A DNA stretch of 64,000 nucleotides from a virus. The DNA is taken from positions 62,001 through 126,000 of IMG/VR virus record IMGVR_UViG_3300023174_000042; one strand, given 5' to 3'. Position numbers and translations under genes: made by a program. Shown here one piece after another: positions 54,037 to 62,006 of this stretch (positions within the stretch are counted from its first letter, which is position 1; every line of letters starts with the position of its first letter). The notes beneath the pieces were generated by a model that saw only the letters and a program-made list of their open reading frames with translations, made no database searches and was not told the DNA's origin.

Positions 54037-57000
54037 TTAGATATTTTCAAACGACGCTCCTGTTGGAGTGATGTAGAAAGTAATATCAATAAATTCAAGA
54101 GCTCTTGTAGGTTTGATATAGATTTTTCCTGTTAATTGGTTTCTATCTAAATCTTCAGGAGAAGACGAAACGGTTACACGGAAGTCATATAAACCACGGT
54201 CTCTTCTAATGGCATCCAAGATAGGATTAACAGCGTTTAAGAAGTCTTGTCTAACTTGTGCGTCATTTTGTTCAAACAACAATCGAATAGATACTGCAGA
54301 AATCAATTTACGTGCTTGTAATAACAATCTTCTTACGTTAATTCTGTCAAGGGCCGACTCTCTAATTTGTAGAGTTTTGTTACCCCAAATTACAGTTCCC
54401 ACATCAGAGAAAGTAGCAATTGGGTTAATTCTACCAACATAAAGGATATCTCTGTCTTCTTGAGTTAGTTTCTTACGTGCTTTAATACAATTAACAATAC
54501 CACGAGTGTAACCAGCCGCCGCAAACCAAGGGAACGCGATGTTGTCTGTTAATGCTAAGTTTCTTGTAACTTCAGCCGTAGGTGGAATATAAATTTGGGT
54601 ATTATTCACACTATCTCTTGTTAACACCCAAGGATAATAAGTTGCCGTGTAGTTTGAGTCAATTCCTGTATTATCCAAGTTATTAACCGCCTCTGTAGGA
54701 TAAATGAAACCATCTATACCTGTAGTTGTTGGTAAATATAAGTCATAGTCAGGTGTCGTACAAACATAAAGTGAATCGGCTCTATTGAACTCAATCATTT
54801 GAACTGCGTCTTCAACTAAGTTACTGTTGTTTACATAGTCAATACCAGGTGTTACAAAAACGTTGATGTTTGTTGCTTCAGGATTGGCAAAAGTTTGTTG
54901 TCCTAATAAGTAAGCGTAATAGTCGGTATTTGCAAAATTTTGTGTTCCGTCGCCTAATGATATTTCTTTAAATGCACCCCAACCAACCGCAGTTGGATAT
55001 CTCGGTGAAGGACAAGCACCATTTAAGAAACCTCTTCTACCAATTTGGTATTCGTCAGTATTGGTTCTCCATTCTCTGTAAATATCCCATCCATCAAATC
55101 CACCTTGAACTAAGAATGTGAATTTACGTGCGAATAATCTGTAATAAACATTTGTAGGTGATTCAGGTTCTGTAATGAAAGATGAATTACCACAAACAAA
55201 TCTTGGTTCGCCACTTGTAGAGAACTCAGGTCCGATTGTAAGTCCACTGGCATTTACGTCCATGTGGAACCCTTCAGATCTGAAATTGAAAGGTAATCCT
55301 TCTATATCACAAGAATTAATTGGGTTTCTTTTTCCAACATACTCAAAGAATGATGGATCCCATCCATAAGAATTTGAAATACCTAAGTAAACTCTTCTTA
55401 CATTGTCACCAGGACTTGTAAGAGCATTATCATTTCCGGAAGACAAACCAAAAGGTGGGTTGTAAATTACTTCACCAGGGAAGTCATATTTCCCTTTGAT
55501 AATTGGGAATGGTGAATTAGCACCTGCGTAATTTCTAAAGTTAAACCCGTTAAACCCACAAGGGAGTGTGTCAATTGGAGCATCTTCACTCATTTCTACC
55601 ATTACATATTTTGAGTTAAGCATATATTCCCCATTTAGGGTTCCAATTTTATTTCCAATAAAATTGTTTTGACCCGGATCCATACCGCAGTTAGTGAATT
55701 TTTCTAAAACAACAGGGTTTGAATCAGTGTCAAAGTAATCACGAATTAAAACATCAAATGTTAAATTGTTATATGATTGATTAACAATTGAAATTTTAAT
55801 CAATGTGTTTGCTGCGTCACCGTCAGAAATTGTGTAAAATCTAAATAGGTCATAAACTTTATTACCCCTTAATTCTGAAACAACAAATGGAGATACTGGT
55901 GTTTGCCATTTATCTAAATACCAACCAATTGAATTTGGATCACCGCTTTGTGCCGAATCAAGAGCAATTAAATTAGGATTTAAACCTCTAATATAACCCT
56001 TCTTCCAAGAATAATTTAACCAAGATTGGAAGTTTTCTTCAGCAAAGACAGGAACTTCAATTCTAGGTTTTTGAAAGTTAGTAACTCCAAATACCTTAGT
56101 CCAATATTCAGGATCATTTTGTGTAAAAGAAGTTTCAAATGAGTAGTGAGTTCCAAAGTGGTCAACAACATTTACACCAAATGTGGAGTAAGGGTTTTTC
56201 AATACTGCTGAGTATTGACCGGTCATGTTAAGAGTGACATCTGATGTCCCTGTTACTGAATATTTTGGATTAGTAGCGTTTGTATAAGTCGAAATACCCC
56301 TTGATCTTAAAGTTCCTACAACTACATTGTCGTAATTTACATATGATGTTCCGGTATAGTAATAAATTTTACCAACAATCGTTCCTGAATAACAATCAAT
56401 ATTAACAGGAGTTGGTGTTGGAGTTGGGGATGTAAACGGTGAAGGTGTAATACAAGGATTTACAAATGAAGGAGTTGGTGTTGGAGATGCTGTTGCTTGT
56501 GGTGTTGGTGTTGGGTTTGGATAATAAGGTGTCAAACCTGAAACGTAAGTAAAGAATGAGTAACCACTATAGTGAGTATTTCCTGTATTTGTGAATAAAG
56601 CATAATACCAAGCATCATTTAATGGTGAAGTTAAACTTGTATCGTCAAGTGAAACTGAAGGAACATTAAAGACGTTAGTTGCTGCTGTCCATCCAGCACC
56701 TTCTAAAGTATTATAATCCATAGTATCTATTGAACCAAAATATGAAATATATTCATCTTCTGCCATATATGGATTAGAATCTGTTATTACATCAAAAATT
56801 AAATTTCTAATTTGTGAATCCAAGGTCGACGTTGATCCATTGAATTGTTCAAATTGAGAATAAAGAATGTCTTGAATTTCATCTGGAAAATCAGCATTGT
56901 ATCCAATTGTTGTCACAGAATTTGTACAAGCGGTAAAAGGAACTGTAAATGCCAATTCTTTAGGAGTAACACAAGTAGTTTCACAAGTTGTATAATCTGT

Positions 57001-57387
57001 AACTGAACTTAAACACCAAACACCAATAGTTGATGGGTTTACGTTAGCCACAGTTGTTACAGACCAAGATGGTCCTGCGTCATAACCCGATAAACCAAGG
57101 ATTCTTGTAACAAATAATTGATTAGATTGTTGCAAGTATGCTTTAGCGATATAAGATGCTTCATATTTAGGAATTTGAGTGTTTACAAATTTTTCTGGTG
57201 AAGTCCCACCAAACACCGTTTCAAATTCCGTGAAATTTGTTATAAAAATAGGTTCGAAAGCCGGACCTATTAAAGTTTCACCAACAATACCTAATGTAGT
57301 TACACCAACACTTTGAGCCACAAAGCTTAGGTCAACTTCAGAAGTATACACACCGGGCGAAACAAAAACCTTACTGTTAGTTGCCAT
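54037..57387 (-). CDS. gp18: Contractile tail sheath protein (gp18 type) with inserted domain
   Basis: This 1116-residue protein (T4 gp18 has 659) starts VFVSPGVYTSEVDLSFVAQS, the sheath N-terminus. The C-terminus has the sheath core PWFAAAGYTRGIVNCIKARK, LTQEDRDILYVGRINPIATF, ALDRINVRRLLLQARKLISA and GKIYIKPTRALEFIDITFYI. Its excess length is in the middle. A Pro-Thr-rich linker at residues 290-329 (PTPTP repeats) and Cys-containing flanks are inserted between the conserved N-terminus and the next sheath part. I infer a surface-exposed decoration domain. TATTTAT lies 35 nt before the ATG, and a terminator follows. Confidence 0.92.
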   Translation of the reverse strand: MATNSKVFVSPGVYTSEVDLSFVAQSVGVTTLGIVGETLIGPAFEPIFITNFTEFETVFGGTSPEKFVNTQIPKYEASYIAKAYLQQSNQLFVTRILGLSGYDAGPSWSVTTVANVNPSTIGVWCLSSVTDYTTCETTCVTPKELAFTVPFTACTNSVTTIGYNADFPDEIQDILYSQFEQFNGSTSTLDSQIRNLIFDVITDSNPYMAEDEYISYFGSIDTMDYNTLEGAGWTAATNVFNVPSVSLDDTSLTSPLNDAWYYALFTNTGNTHYSGYSFFTYVSGLTPYYPNPTPTPQATASPTPTPSFVNPCITPSPFTSPTPTPTPVNIDCYSGTIVGKIYYYTGTSYVNYDNVVVGTLRSRGISTYTNATNPKYSVTGTSDVTLNMTGQYSAVLKNPYSTFGVNVVDHFGTHYSFETSFTQNDPEYWTKVFGVTNFQKPRIEVPVFAEENFQSWLNYSWKKGYIRGLNPNLIALDSAQSGDPNSIGWYLDKWQTPVSPFVVSELRGNKVYDLFRFYTISDGDAANTLIKISIVNQSYNNLTFDVLIRDYFDTDSNPVVLEKFTNCGMDPGQNNFIGNKIGTLNGEYMLNSKYVMVEMSEDAPIDTLPCGFNGFNFRNYAGANSPFPIIKGKYDFPGEVIYNPPFGLSSGNDNALTSPGDNVRRVYLGISNSYGWDPSFFEYVGKRNPINSCDIEGLPFNFRSEGFHMDVNASGLTIGPEFSTSGEPRFVCGNSSFITEPESPTNVYYRLFARKFTFLVQGGFDGWDIYREWRTNTDEYQIGRRGFLNGACPSPRYPTAVGWGAFKEISLGDGTQNFANTDYYAYLLGQQTFANPEATNINVFVTPGIDYVNNSNLVEDAVQMIEFNRADSLYVCTTPDYDLYLPTTTGIDGFIYPTEAVNNLDNTGIDSNYTATYYPWVLTRDSVNNTQIYIPPTAEVTRNLALTDNIAFPWFAAAGYTRGIVNCIKARKKLTQEDRDILYVGRINPIATFSDVGTVIWGNKTLQIRESALDRINVRRLLLQARKLISAVSIRLLFEQNDAQVRQDFLNAVNPILDAIRRDRGLYDFRVTVSSSPEDLDRNQLTGKIYIKPTRALEFIDITFYITPTGASFENI
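56401..56520 (-). repeat. Pro-Thr-coding tract inside the sheath gene
   Basis: GGTGTT/GGAGTT-type units encode PTPTP repeats (sheath residues 290-329). The same kind of tract occurs in the fibre genes at 931-1086, 1729-1770 and 4466-4610. Confidence 0.75.
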
Positions 57388-57422
57388 ATTGTAAAATACT
57401 TTTAATTATTTATTTTTTTTTT

Positions 57423-57429
57423 ATAAATA
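57423..57429 (-). promoter_or_regulatory. Putative late promoter element TATTTAT (sheath)
   Basis: AAGTATTTATAAAA lies 35 nt before the sheath ATG at 57387. About 36 bases further on there is a matching copy on the other strand for the small + gene. Confidence 0.55.
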
Positions 57430-57465
57430 CTTTGATTTTTATCAAAAACTTTACTTGGTAAAAAG

Positions 57466-57472
57466 TATTTAT
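57466..57472 (+). promoter_or_regulatory. Putative late promoter element TATTTAT (+ strand small gene)
   Basis: AAGTATTTATATC lies 8 nt before ATG 57481 and 38 nt before ATG 57511. This + strand copy supports that the motif is oriented with the gene. Confidence 0.5.
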
Positions 57473-57510
57473 ATCTTGGTATGATTTTATTCTGCCTTTT
57501 TTCTACCACT

Positions 57511-57675
57511 ATGGATAAAGACGTAAAGACGATAAAAAATTTAAAAATAGACGCTAAGGTCCATGATATCCTAAAAAAATATTGTGACAAACGGGGTATT
57601 AAAATGTATAAGTTTTTAGAAAATCTTATTGTGGAAAAGTGTAAAGAAAAAAAAGATATATACGGAGAAATTTAA
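57511..57675 (+). CDS. Small ribbon-helix-helix-like protein
   Basis: The protein has 54 residues from ATG 57511 (64 from ATG 57481, which adds a hydrophobic stretch). It reads as strand TIKNLKIDA, helix VHDILKKYCDKRG, then helix MYKFLENLIVEKCKE, the order of an Arc/MetJ-like ribbon-helix-helix DNA-binding protein. It lies on the opposite strand to the tail operon, between the sheath and gp15-like genes. Its TAA overlaps the stop of the neighbour on the other strand by 3 bases. I infer a regulator that could act on the local promoters; this is not shown. Confidence 0.6.
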   Translation: MDKDVKTIKNLKIDAKVHDILKKYCDKRGIKMYKFLENLIVEKCKEKKDIYGEI

Positions 57676-58712
57676 ATAAGTTTTCTTGTATAAACCAATG
57701 TTGGGGTTTCGTTTGTTAAACCTATTGTTATATCAACTCTTAACTTATCTCCATCATTTATCTGAATCAAATCAACATCATCCCCATAATAATTGTCATT
57801 AATAAACACAGAATAATTTTCAATGTTGATAGATTTTTCAAAAAATAAATTACATGTGTAGTCAAAATGATATTCTGTAGTTGTTGCACTATTTGGGTAT
57901 TCTAAAGTAATTGACCCCAATTTGACAGGTTCTTGTTTTTTTTGTCGTCCTTTTACAGGACGAGAATCCACTTCAAACATTTGAAATGTTCTTGACAAAG
58001 CAGGAAATACTTCAAATTGTTCTTCATCAATTAAAAAACCCATCATAGTAAAATCGTATTTTTGAATGTAGTATTTTCTTTTCTCTAAATCTAAAACAGA
58101 TTCGTCTGAAAACGAATCATTAATAATAGGAATATAATGTCCATTTATAGTTTGATAAGCTTGTCGAGAAGCAAAAGTTTCCATGACTCTTTGATTTAAG
58201 GTATTTGCTTCTCTCATTCTGTTACAAACAATTGCCACCGTATATTTCAGATCAATTGGAACTGGTTGAGGTATTTTATAAATGTCGGCCCCTTCTCTAT
58301 TTCCATCCCAAGTCGGAACTTCCATGTAATAATACATCCTTCTAACTGGTATATTATATAAAACAGAAGGGTTATTTCCATATTTTACTTCAGGATTTCT
58401 AATGATTACCAAAAAGGGTGGTTCAACGTTTTTGTCAATATTTTGAAAATCCCATGTTTCAACAAATTGAGACCAATTTTGTGTTGTTATCAAAATATCA
58501 ACCACAGGTATTTTTTTTCCTTCAGAAACAATATTGAATTTTTCTTTAACAAAATCTAAAAACCCTTTATCTAAATCGGCATGAAGTAAGGATTTAGGAA
58601 GATAAGTTCCATCTTTAGTAATCATATCCTTTATTTGTTCTCTTCTTGGTAAAAGAGTTTTTGGATAATTTAAAGGTATAGATGGTTTAACTTGTTTTTT
58701 TGGTAATCCCAT
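57672..58712 (-). CDS. Tail terminator/sheath-stabiliser (gp15-like)
   Basis: This 346-residue protein has the pattern PVPIDLKYTVAIVCNRMREA, then QRVMETFASRQAYQTINGHY, then YDFTMMGFLIDEEQFEVFPA. The order of an integral beta strand, a helix with NQ-x-x-x-x-F, and a final G-x-L-x-x-x-E strand resembles T4 gp15, which caps the tail tube and sheath. T4 gp15 has 272 residues. It lies directly upstream of the sheath gene, as gp15 does in related phages. It starts 17 bases after the neck gene stop. Confidence 0.6.
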   Translation of the reverse strand: MGLPKKQVKPSIPLNYPKTLLPRREQIKDMITKDGTYLPKSLLHADLDKGFLDFVKEKFNIVSEGKKIPVVDILITTQNWSQFVETWDFQNIDKNVEPPFLVIIRNPEVKYGNNPSVLYNIPVRRMYYYMEVPTWDGNREGADIYKIPQPVPIDLKYTVAIVCNRMREANTLNQRVMETFASRQAYQTINGHYIPIINDSFSDESVLDLEKRKYYIQKYDFTMMGFLIDEEQFEVFPALSRTFQMFEVDSRPVKGRQKKQEPVKLGSITLEYPNSATTTEYHFDYTCNLFFEKSINIENYSVFINDNYYGDDVDLIQINDGDKLRVDITIGLTNETPTLVYTRKLI

Positions 58713-58729
58713 TATTTTATTTTAATATT

Positions 58730-59242
58730 TTATAATCCTCTAAATTCATTTGGACCAACAGGTGCCGCAATAATAGTGCGATAGAATGGTTTATAGCCTT
58801 TATATGTGTGTTTTATGTCTGAAATAACACGTCCATCATTTACTACGGTGTAATATCTAACAAAGTTTTCACTATCATAGTATCCTACATAATCCCCAAA
58901 ATCTATATCGATATTAAGGTCAGTTAATGTCTTCAAATAAACAGACATAGTAATGTTTCCTGGCTCTACTTGATCCAATTTTGTGGTTCCAAGTAATTTA
59001 TTTTCGGGGGACGCTATACCAACGTAAGCATTAAACTCAACTGGAGGTAAAAACTTAATACCATCTTCAACAACTTCACCGTAAACATCATCAGTCTTAA
59101 TCTTATTTCTATCAATCTTGTATAATATACAAGTGTAGTTCATATCACCAATTAACCATTCTTGACCCATTTCAATTTCCAACTCAAAATCACGGTCACC
59201 AAAAAATTTACCAAGTCTTGTAATAGGGACATTATTTCGCAT
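58730..59242 (-). CDS. Neck/head-completion protein (gp14-like)
   Basis: This 170-residue protein has the block YKIDRNKIKTDDVYGEVVED, then KFLPPVEFNAYVG, weakly resembling the T4 gp14 pattern (Y-x-P-R-x ... D-x-x-FGE ... F). It then has a beta-rich part with FGDYVGYYDSENFVRYYTV and a C-terminal helix end. T4 gp14 has 256 residues. It is the first gene of the tail operon, 5' of the gp15-like gene, which fits a neck protein. The assignment rests on short motifs and order. Confidence 0.5.
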   Translation of the reverse strand: MRNNVPITRLGKFFGDRDFELEIEMGQEWLIGDMNYTCILYKIDRNKIKTDDVYGEVVEDGIKFLPPVEFNAYVGIASPENKLLGTTKLDQVEPGNITMSVYLKTLTDLNIDIDFGDYVGYYDSENFVRYYTVVNDGRVISDIKHTYKGYKPFYRTIIAAPVGPNEFRGL

Positions 59243-59259
59243 AAAAAAGGTTTTTCTTG

Positions 59260-59266
59260 ATAAATA
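59260..59266 (-). promoter_or_regulatory. Putative late promoter element TATTTAT (tail operon start)
   Basis: GTATATTTATCAA lies 17 nt before the ATG at 59242, in the gap between divergent genes. Confidence 0.5.
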
Positions 59267-59301
59267 TACAATTATTGATTATCTTTTTTAAAAGACTAAC
59301 T

Positions 59302-61062
59302 TTGGAAACTCAAAAGTCGCTTATAGAGTATAAAGCCATAGATATACTTGCCACTTATAGTGGTTCCAATAACTATATATTATATTTAAAAAACAAAAAA
59401 GAGTCTTCTTCAAAATTTTTTCCAACAAGAACACAAGCAGAATACATCGTAAATTATTCAAACACTGTTCCCAAAATCGCAAGAAAATGGGTTGAATTGG
59501 ATTCGTATTTTTCTAAGAAATTTGCGGAGGAAAAATATTTTATACAAACACCAAAAGAAATTTATATTGAGAAGTTATTAGTAGAAAAAGAAAAATCTTA
59601 TCATGTTTGGGCTAAATTTTTTGAAAAAGATCAACTATCGGAGTTTTGGATACCAAAATCCGCTCTTATTAAAAGTCATAACACCCAATCTGTTAATGTT
59701 GATTATTTGAAATATTCACATAGACCTCCTTTAGATCATCAAAAAATAGCAATTGAAAAACTAGCAGGGTCTAAAAGATTTATTTTGGCAGACGACATGG
59801 GTTTGGGGAAAACCACATCAACAATTATTGCGGCTCTTGAGACCGGAGCAAAAAAAATATTAATTGTTTGTCCTGCGTCTTTAAAGATAAATTGGCAAAG
59901 AGAAATCGAAAATTATTCCAATAGACCAGTTTTTATCGCAGAAGGAAAAAAATTTTCAACGGACCATGATTTTGTAATAATAAATTATGACATCTTAAAA
60001 AACTTTCATGACACAAAAGAAAAAGAAAATTCGTTATTAGAAAAATCTAATTTTGATTTAGTAATACTTGATGAAGCCCACATGATATCAAATGGTCAGG
60101 CTCAAAGAACAAAAATTATAAATAGTTTTGTAAAAAAAATAGATAAAGTTTGGTTATTAACAGGAACACCAATGACATCTCGACCTATGAATTATTATAA
60201 TCTATTAAACATAATAGAAAGTCCTGTTGCTCAAAATTGGAAGGCTTATGCGATTCGTTATTGTCAGGGATTTCAGTTTACGGCTGGTAAAAGAAAAGTA
60301 TGGAATGTATCGGGAGCGTCTAATTTAGAAGAATTAAGAGATAGAACTTCAAAACAAATATTAAGAAGACTTAAAGAAGATGTGTTAGATCTACCTGACA
60401 AAATTATAACACCAGTTTATTTGAGATTGAAATCAAAAGAATACGAAGAACTGATGGGTGATTATTATGATTGGTATGATAAAAACCCCGAAGAGTCATC
60501 ATCACTTACGGTTCAGTTTTCAAAGTTAATGAAAGTTAGAAAAGTAATCGCGAATGAAAAAACAAAACAAACTATTGAGTTTGCTGAAAACATAATAGAT
60601 CAAGGAAAAAAAGTTATTATATTTACAAACTTCACAGACACACTTCAGACAATACACCATCATTTTGGAAAACAATCTGTTTATCTTGACGGAAGTTGTT
60701 CTAATTCAGTTCGCCAACAAGCCGTCGACTTATTTCAAAATGATGAAAAAATTAAAGTCTTTGTTGGAAATTTAAAAGCGGCGGGAGTTGGTTTAACTCT
60801 AACAAGAGCAGAGGCGGTTATTATGAACGACTTATCTTTTGTTCCCGCAGAACATGCGCAAGCCGAGGACAGAGCATATCGTTATGGTCAAAAATCAAAC
60901 GTATTGGTTTATTATCCTTTGTTTGAAAATACTATTGAAGGGGTTATTTATGATATATTAAATAAGAAAAAACAAATCATTAGAACCGTTATGGGTGATG
61001 AAATACAAGAAAATGTTGGTGATGTTGCCGAGGAAATATTAAATCTAATCAACAAAAGGTGA
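59302..61062 (+). CDS. SNF2-family DNA helicase/translocase
   Basis: The protein has 586 residues from TTG 59302; the frame is open back to TTG 59257. It has SNF2 motifs: Walker A LADDMGLGKTTSTIIAAL, Ia ILIVCPASLKINW, DEAH box LVILDEAHMISNGQA, LLTGTPMTSRP, then helicase C motifs (YLDGSCSNSVRQQAVDLF; VGNLKAAGVGLTLTRAE; AQAEDRAYRYGQ). SNF2 translocases act on dsDNA in repair, fork remodelling or anti-defence; T4 uses UvsW for fork regression. No ATG lies before motif I, so a non-ATG start is needed. The 59302 TTG is preferred because upstream residues are hydrophobic and AT-biased. It is divergent from the tail operon, and I see no TATTTAT in its direction. Confidence 0.88.
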   Translation: METQKSLIEYKAIDILATYSGSNNYILYLKNKKESSSKFFPTRTQAEYIVNYSNTVPKIARKWVELDSYFSKKFAEEKYFIQTPKEIYIEKLLVEKEKSYHVWAKFFEKDQLSEFWIPKSALIKSHNTQSVNVDYLKYSHRPPLDHQKIAIEKLAGSKRFILADDMGLGKTTSTIIAALETGAKKILIVCPASLKINWQREIENYSNRPVFIAEGKKFSTDHDFVIINYDILKNFHDTKEKENSLLEKSNFDLVILDEAHMISNGQAQRTKIINSFVKKIDKVWLLTGTPMTSRPMNYYNLLNIIESPVAQNWKAYAIRYCQGFQFTAGKRKVWNVSGASNLEELRDRTSKQILRRLKEDVLDLPDKIITPVYLRLKSKEYEELMGDYYDWYDKNPEESSSLTVQFSKLMKVRKVIANEKTKQTIEFAENIIDQGKKVIIFTNFTDTLQTIHHHFGKQSVYLDGSCSNSVRQQAVDLFQNDEKIKVFVGNLKAAGVGLTLTRAEAVIMNDLSFVPAEHAQAEDRAYRYGQKSNVLVYYPLFENTIEGVIYDILNKKKQIIRTVMGDEIQENVGDVAEEILNLINKR

Positions 61063-61069
61063 TATTTAT
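61063..61069 (+). promoter_or_regulatory. Putative late promoter element TATTTAT (61084-61791)
   Basis: GATATTTATTTA lies 14 nt before the ATG at 61084 on the + strand, right at the stop of the helicase gene. Confidence 0.5.
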
Positions 61070-61083
61070 TTAATAAAAAAATT

Positions 61084-61791
61084 ATGCCAACTAAATTAGA
61101 TCAAAATCAAATATCAGGATTGAATGAAGAACTAAGTTCATTAGATTCAATAGACGCGTCTTTAGAAAAAAAAATTTCAGTAGAAGACTCTATCAATGAT
61201 GCGGTTGATGTGACATTAACAAATACAATATCTTTAAAACAAGACAAATTAGTTAGTGGGACAAATATAAAAACAATCAACGGAAATTCTTTACTTGGGA
61301 GTGGAAATTTGTCTGTTACAGCAACATCACCTATAACTCAAATTGGATATGGAACAGGAACTTCTGTTTCTAACACCACAACTGTTACTATATCAGCATC
61401 TTTATTAATACCCGCAGGAACTTTATCCACAGATCAAGTTTTAATGATTAGAGCAAAATCCATTAAGACCGCAGGAACAGGAACAAGTTGTGCTCGAATT
61501 CATATTAACACATCAAATAGTTTGGTTGGAGCAACTCAAATTGCTATTGCCGCAGCTCAATCGGGGGGGTCAACTTATATACAATCTTTTTGGAGAGACA
61601 TTTATTTTGACGGAACTTATTTACAATGTTATAACCCTTCAAACGCAATATCATCAGACATTACGTCAGGAAACATACAGCCAATTTCATTTAATAAAAA
61701 CGTAGATAATTATCTTATTTTTAGTGTAGGACATGCCGCTACAACAGATTCAATGAGCATAAAAAAATATAGCGTATTCAAATATGATTAA
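61084..61791 (+). CDS. Short tail-fibre-like protein
   Basis: This 235-residue protein begins with a helical segment (LNEELSSLDSIDASLEKK), then a motif common in fibre proteins, KQDKLVSGTNIKTINGNSLL. A trimeric-looking beta-sandwich C-terminal half follows (IGYGTGTSVSNTTTVTISAS). I infer a fibre tip or whisker by this pattern. It overlaps the next small gene by 8 bases. It is on the + strand, away from the main fibre cluster. Confidence 0.6.
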   Translation: MPTKLDQNQISGLNEELSSLDSIDASLEKKISVEDSINDAVDVTLTNTISLKQDKLVSGTNIKTINGNSLLGSGNLSVTATSPITQIGYGTGTSVSNTTTVTISASLLIPAGTLSTDQVLMIRAKSIKTAGTGTSCARIHINTSNSLVGATQIAIAAAQSGGSTYIQSFWRDIYFDGTYLQCYNPSNAISSDITSGNIQPISFNKNVDNYLIFSVGHAATTDSMSIKKYSVFKYD

Positions 61792-61984
61792 TTTAACAAA
61801 AACACAAAATGGATTTACTGTAAATGGTGTTGATTACATACTAAGTGGTGAGTCAGAAGTTTTTAATGAACAACAAGCAAATTTCCCAACAAATAAAGGT
61901 GTGTTATTTCTTGACACATCAGTATCAATAGACAACAGAAAATTTGACAACATTCAAAGTTTTATTGAAGAGTTATACAAATGA
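61784..61984 (+). CDS. Small protein coupled to the fibre-like gene
   Basis: This 66-residue protein starts MINLTKTQNGFTVNGVDYIL and ends FDNIQSFIEELYK. Its ATG lies inside the last codons of the preceding gene, so it is translationally coupled to the fibre-like protein. I recognise no family; it may be a fibre chaperone or a minor virion protein. Confidence 0.5.
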   Translation: MINLTKTQNGFTVNGVDYILSGESEVFNEQQANFPTNKGVLFLDTSVSIDNRKFDNIQSFIEELYK

Positions 61985-61995
61985 TAAATTATAAA

Positions 61996-62002
61996 TATTT
62001 AT
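61996..62002 (+). promoter_or_regulatory. Putative late promoter element TATTTAT (peptidase-SOD fusion)
   Basis: AATATTTATC ends 4 nt before the ATG at 62007. The wider site is palindromic (ATAAATATTTAT). Confidence 0.5.
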
Positions 62003-62006
62003 CATT

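Noticed and set aside
59257-59301. Upstream extension of the SNF2 protein from TTG 59257
   Set aside because: The 15 extra residues are hydrophobic and AT-driven and overlap the promoter-like element of the divergent neck gene; TTG 59302 is preferred.
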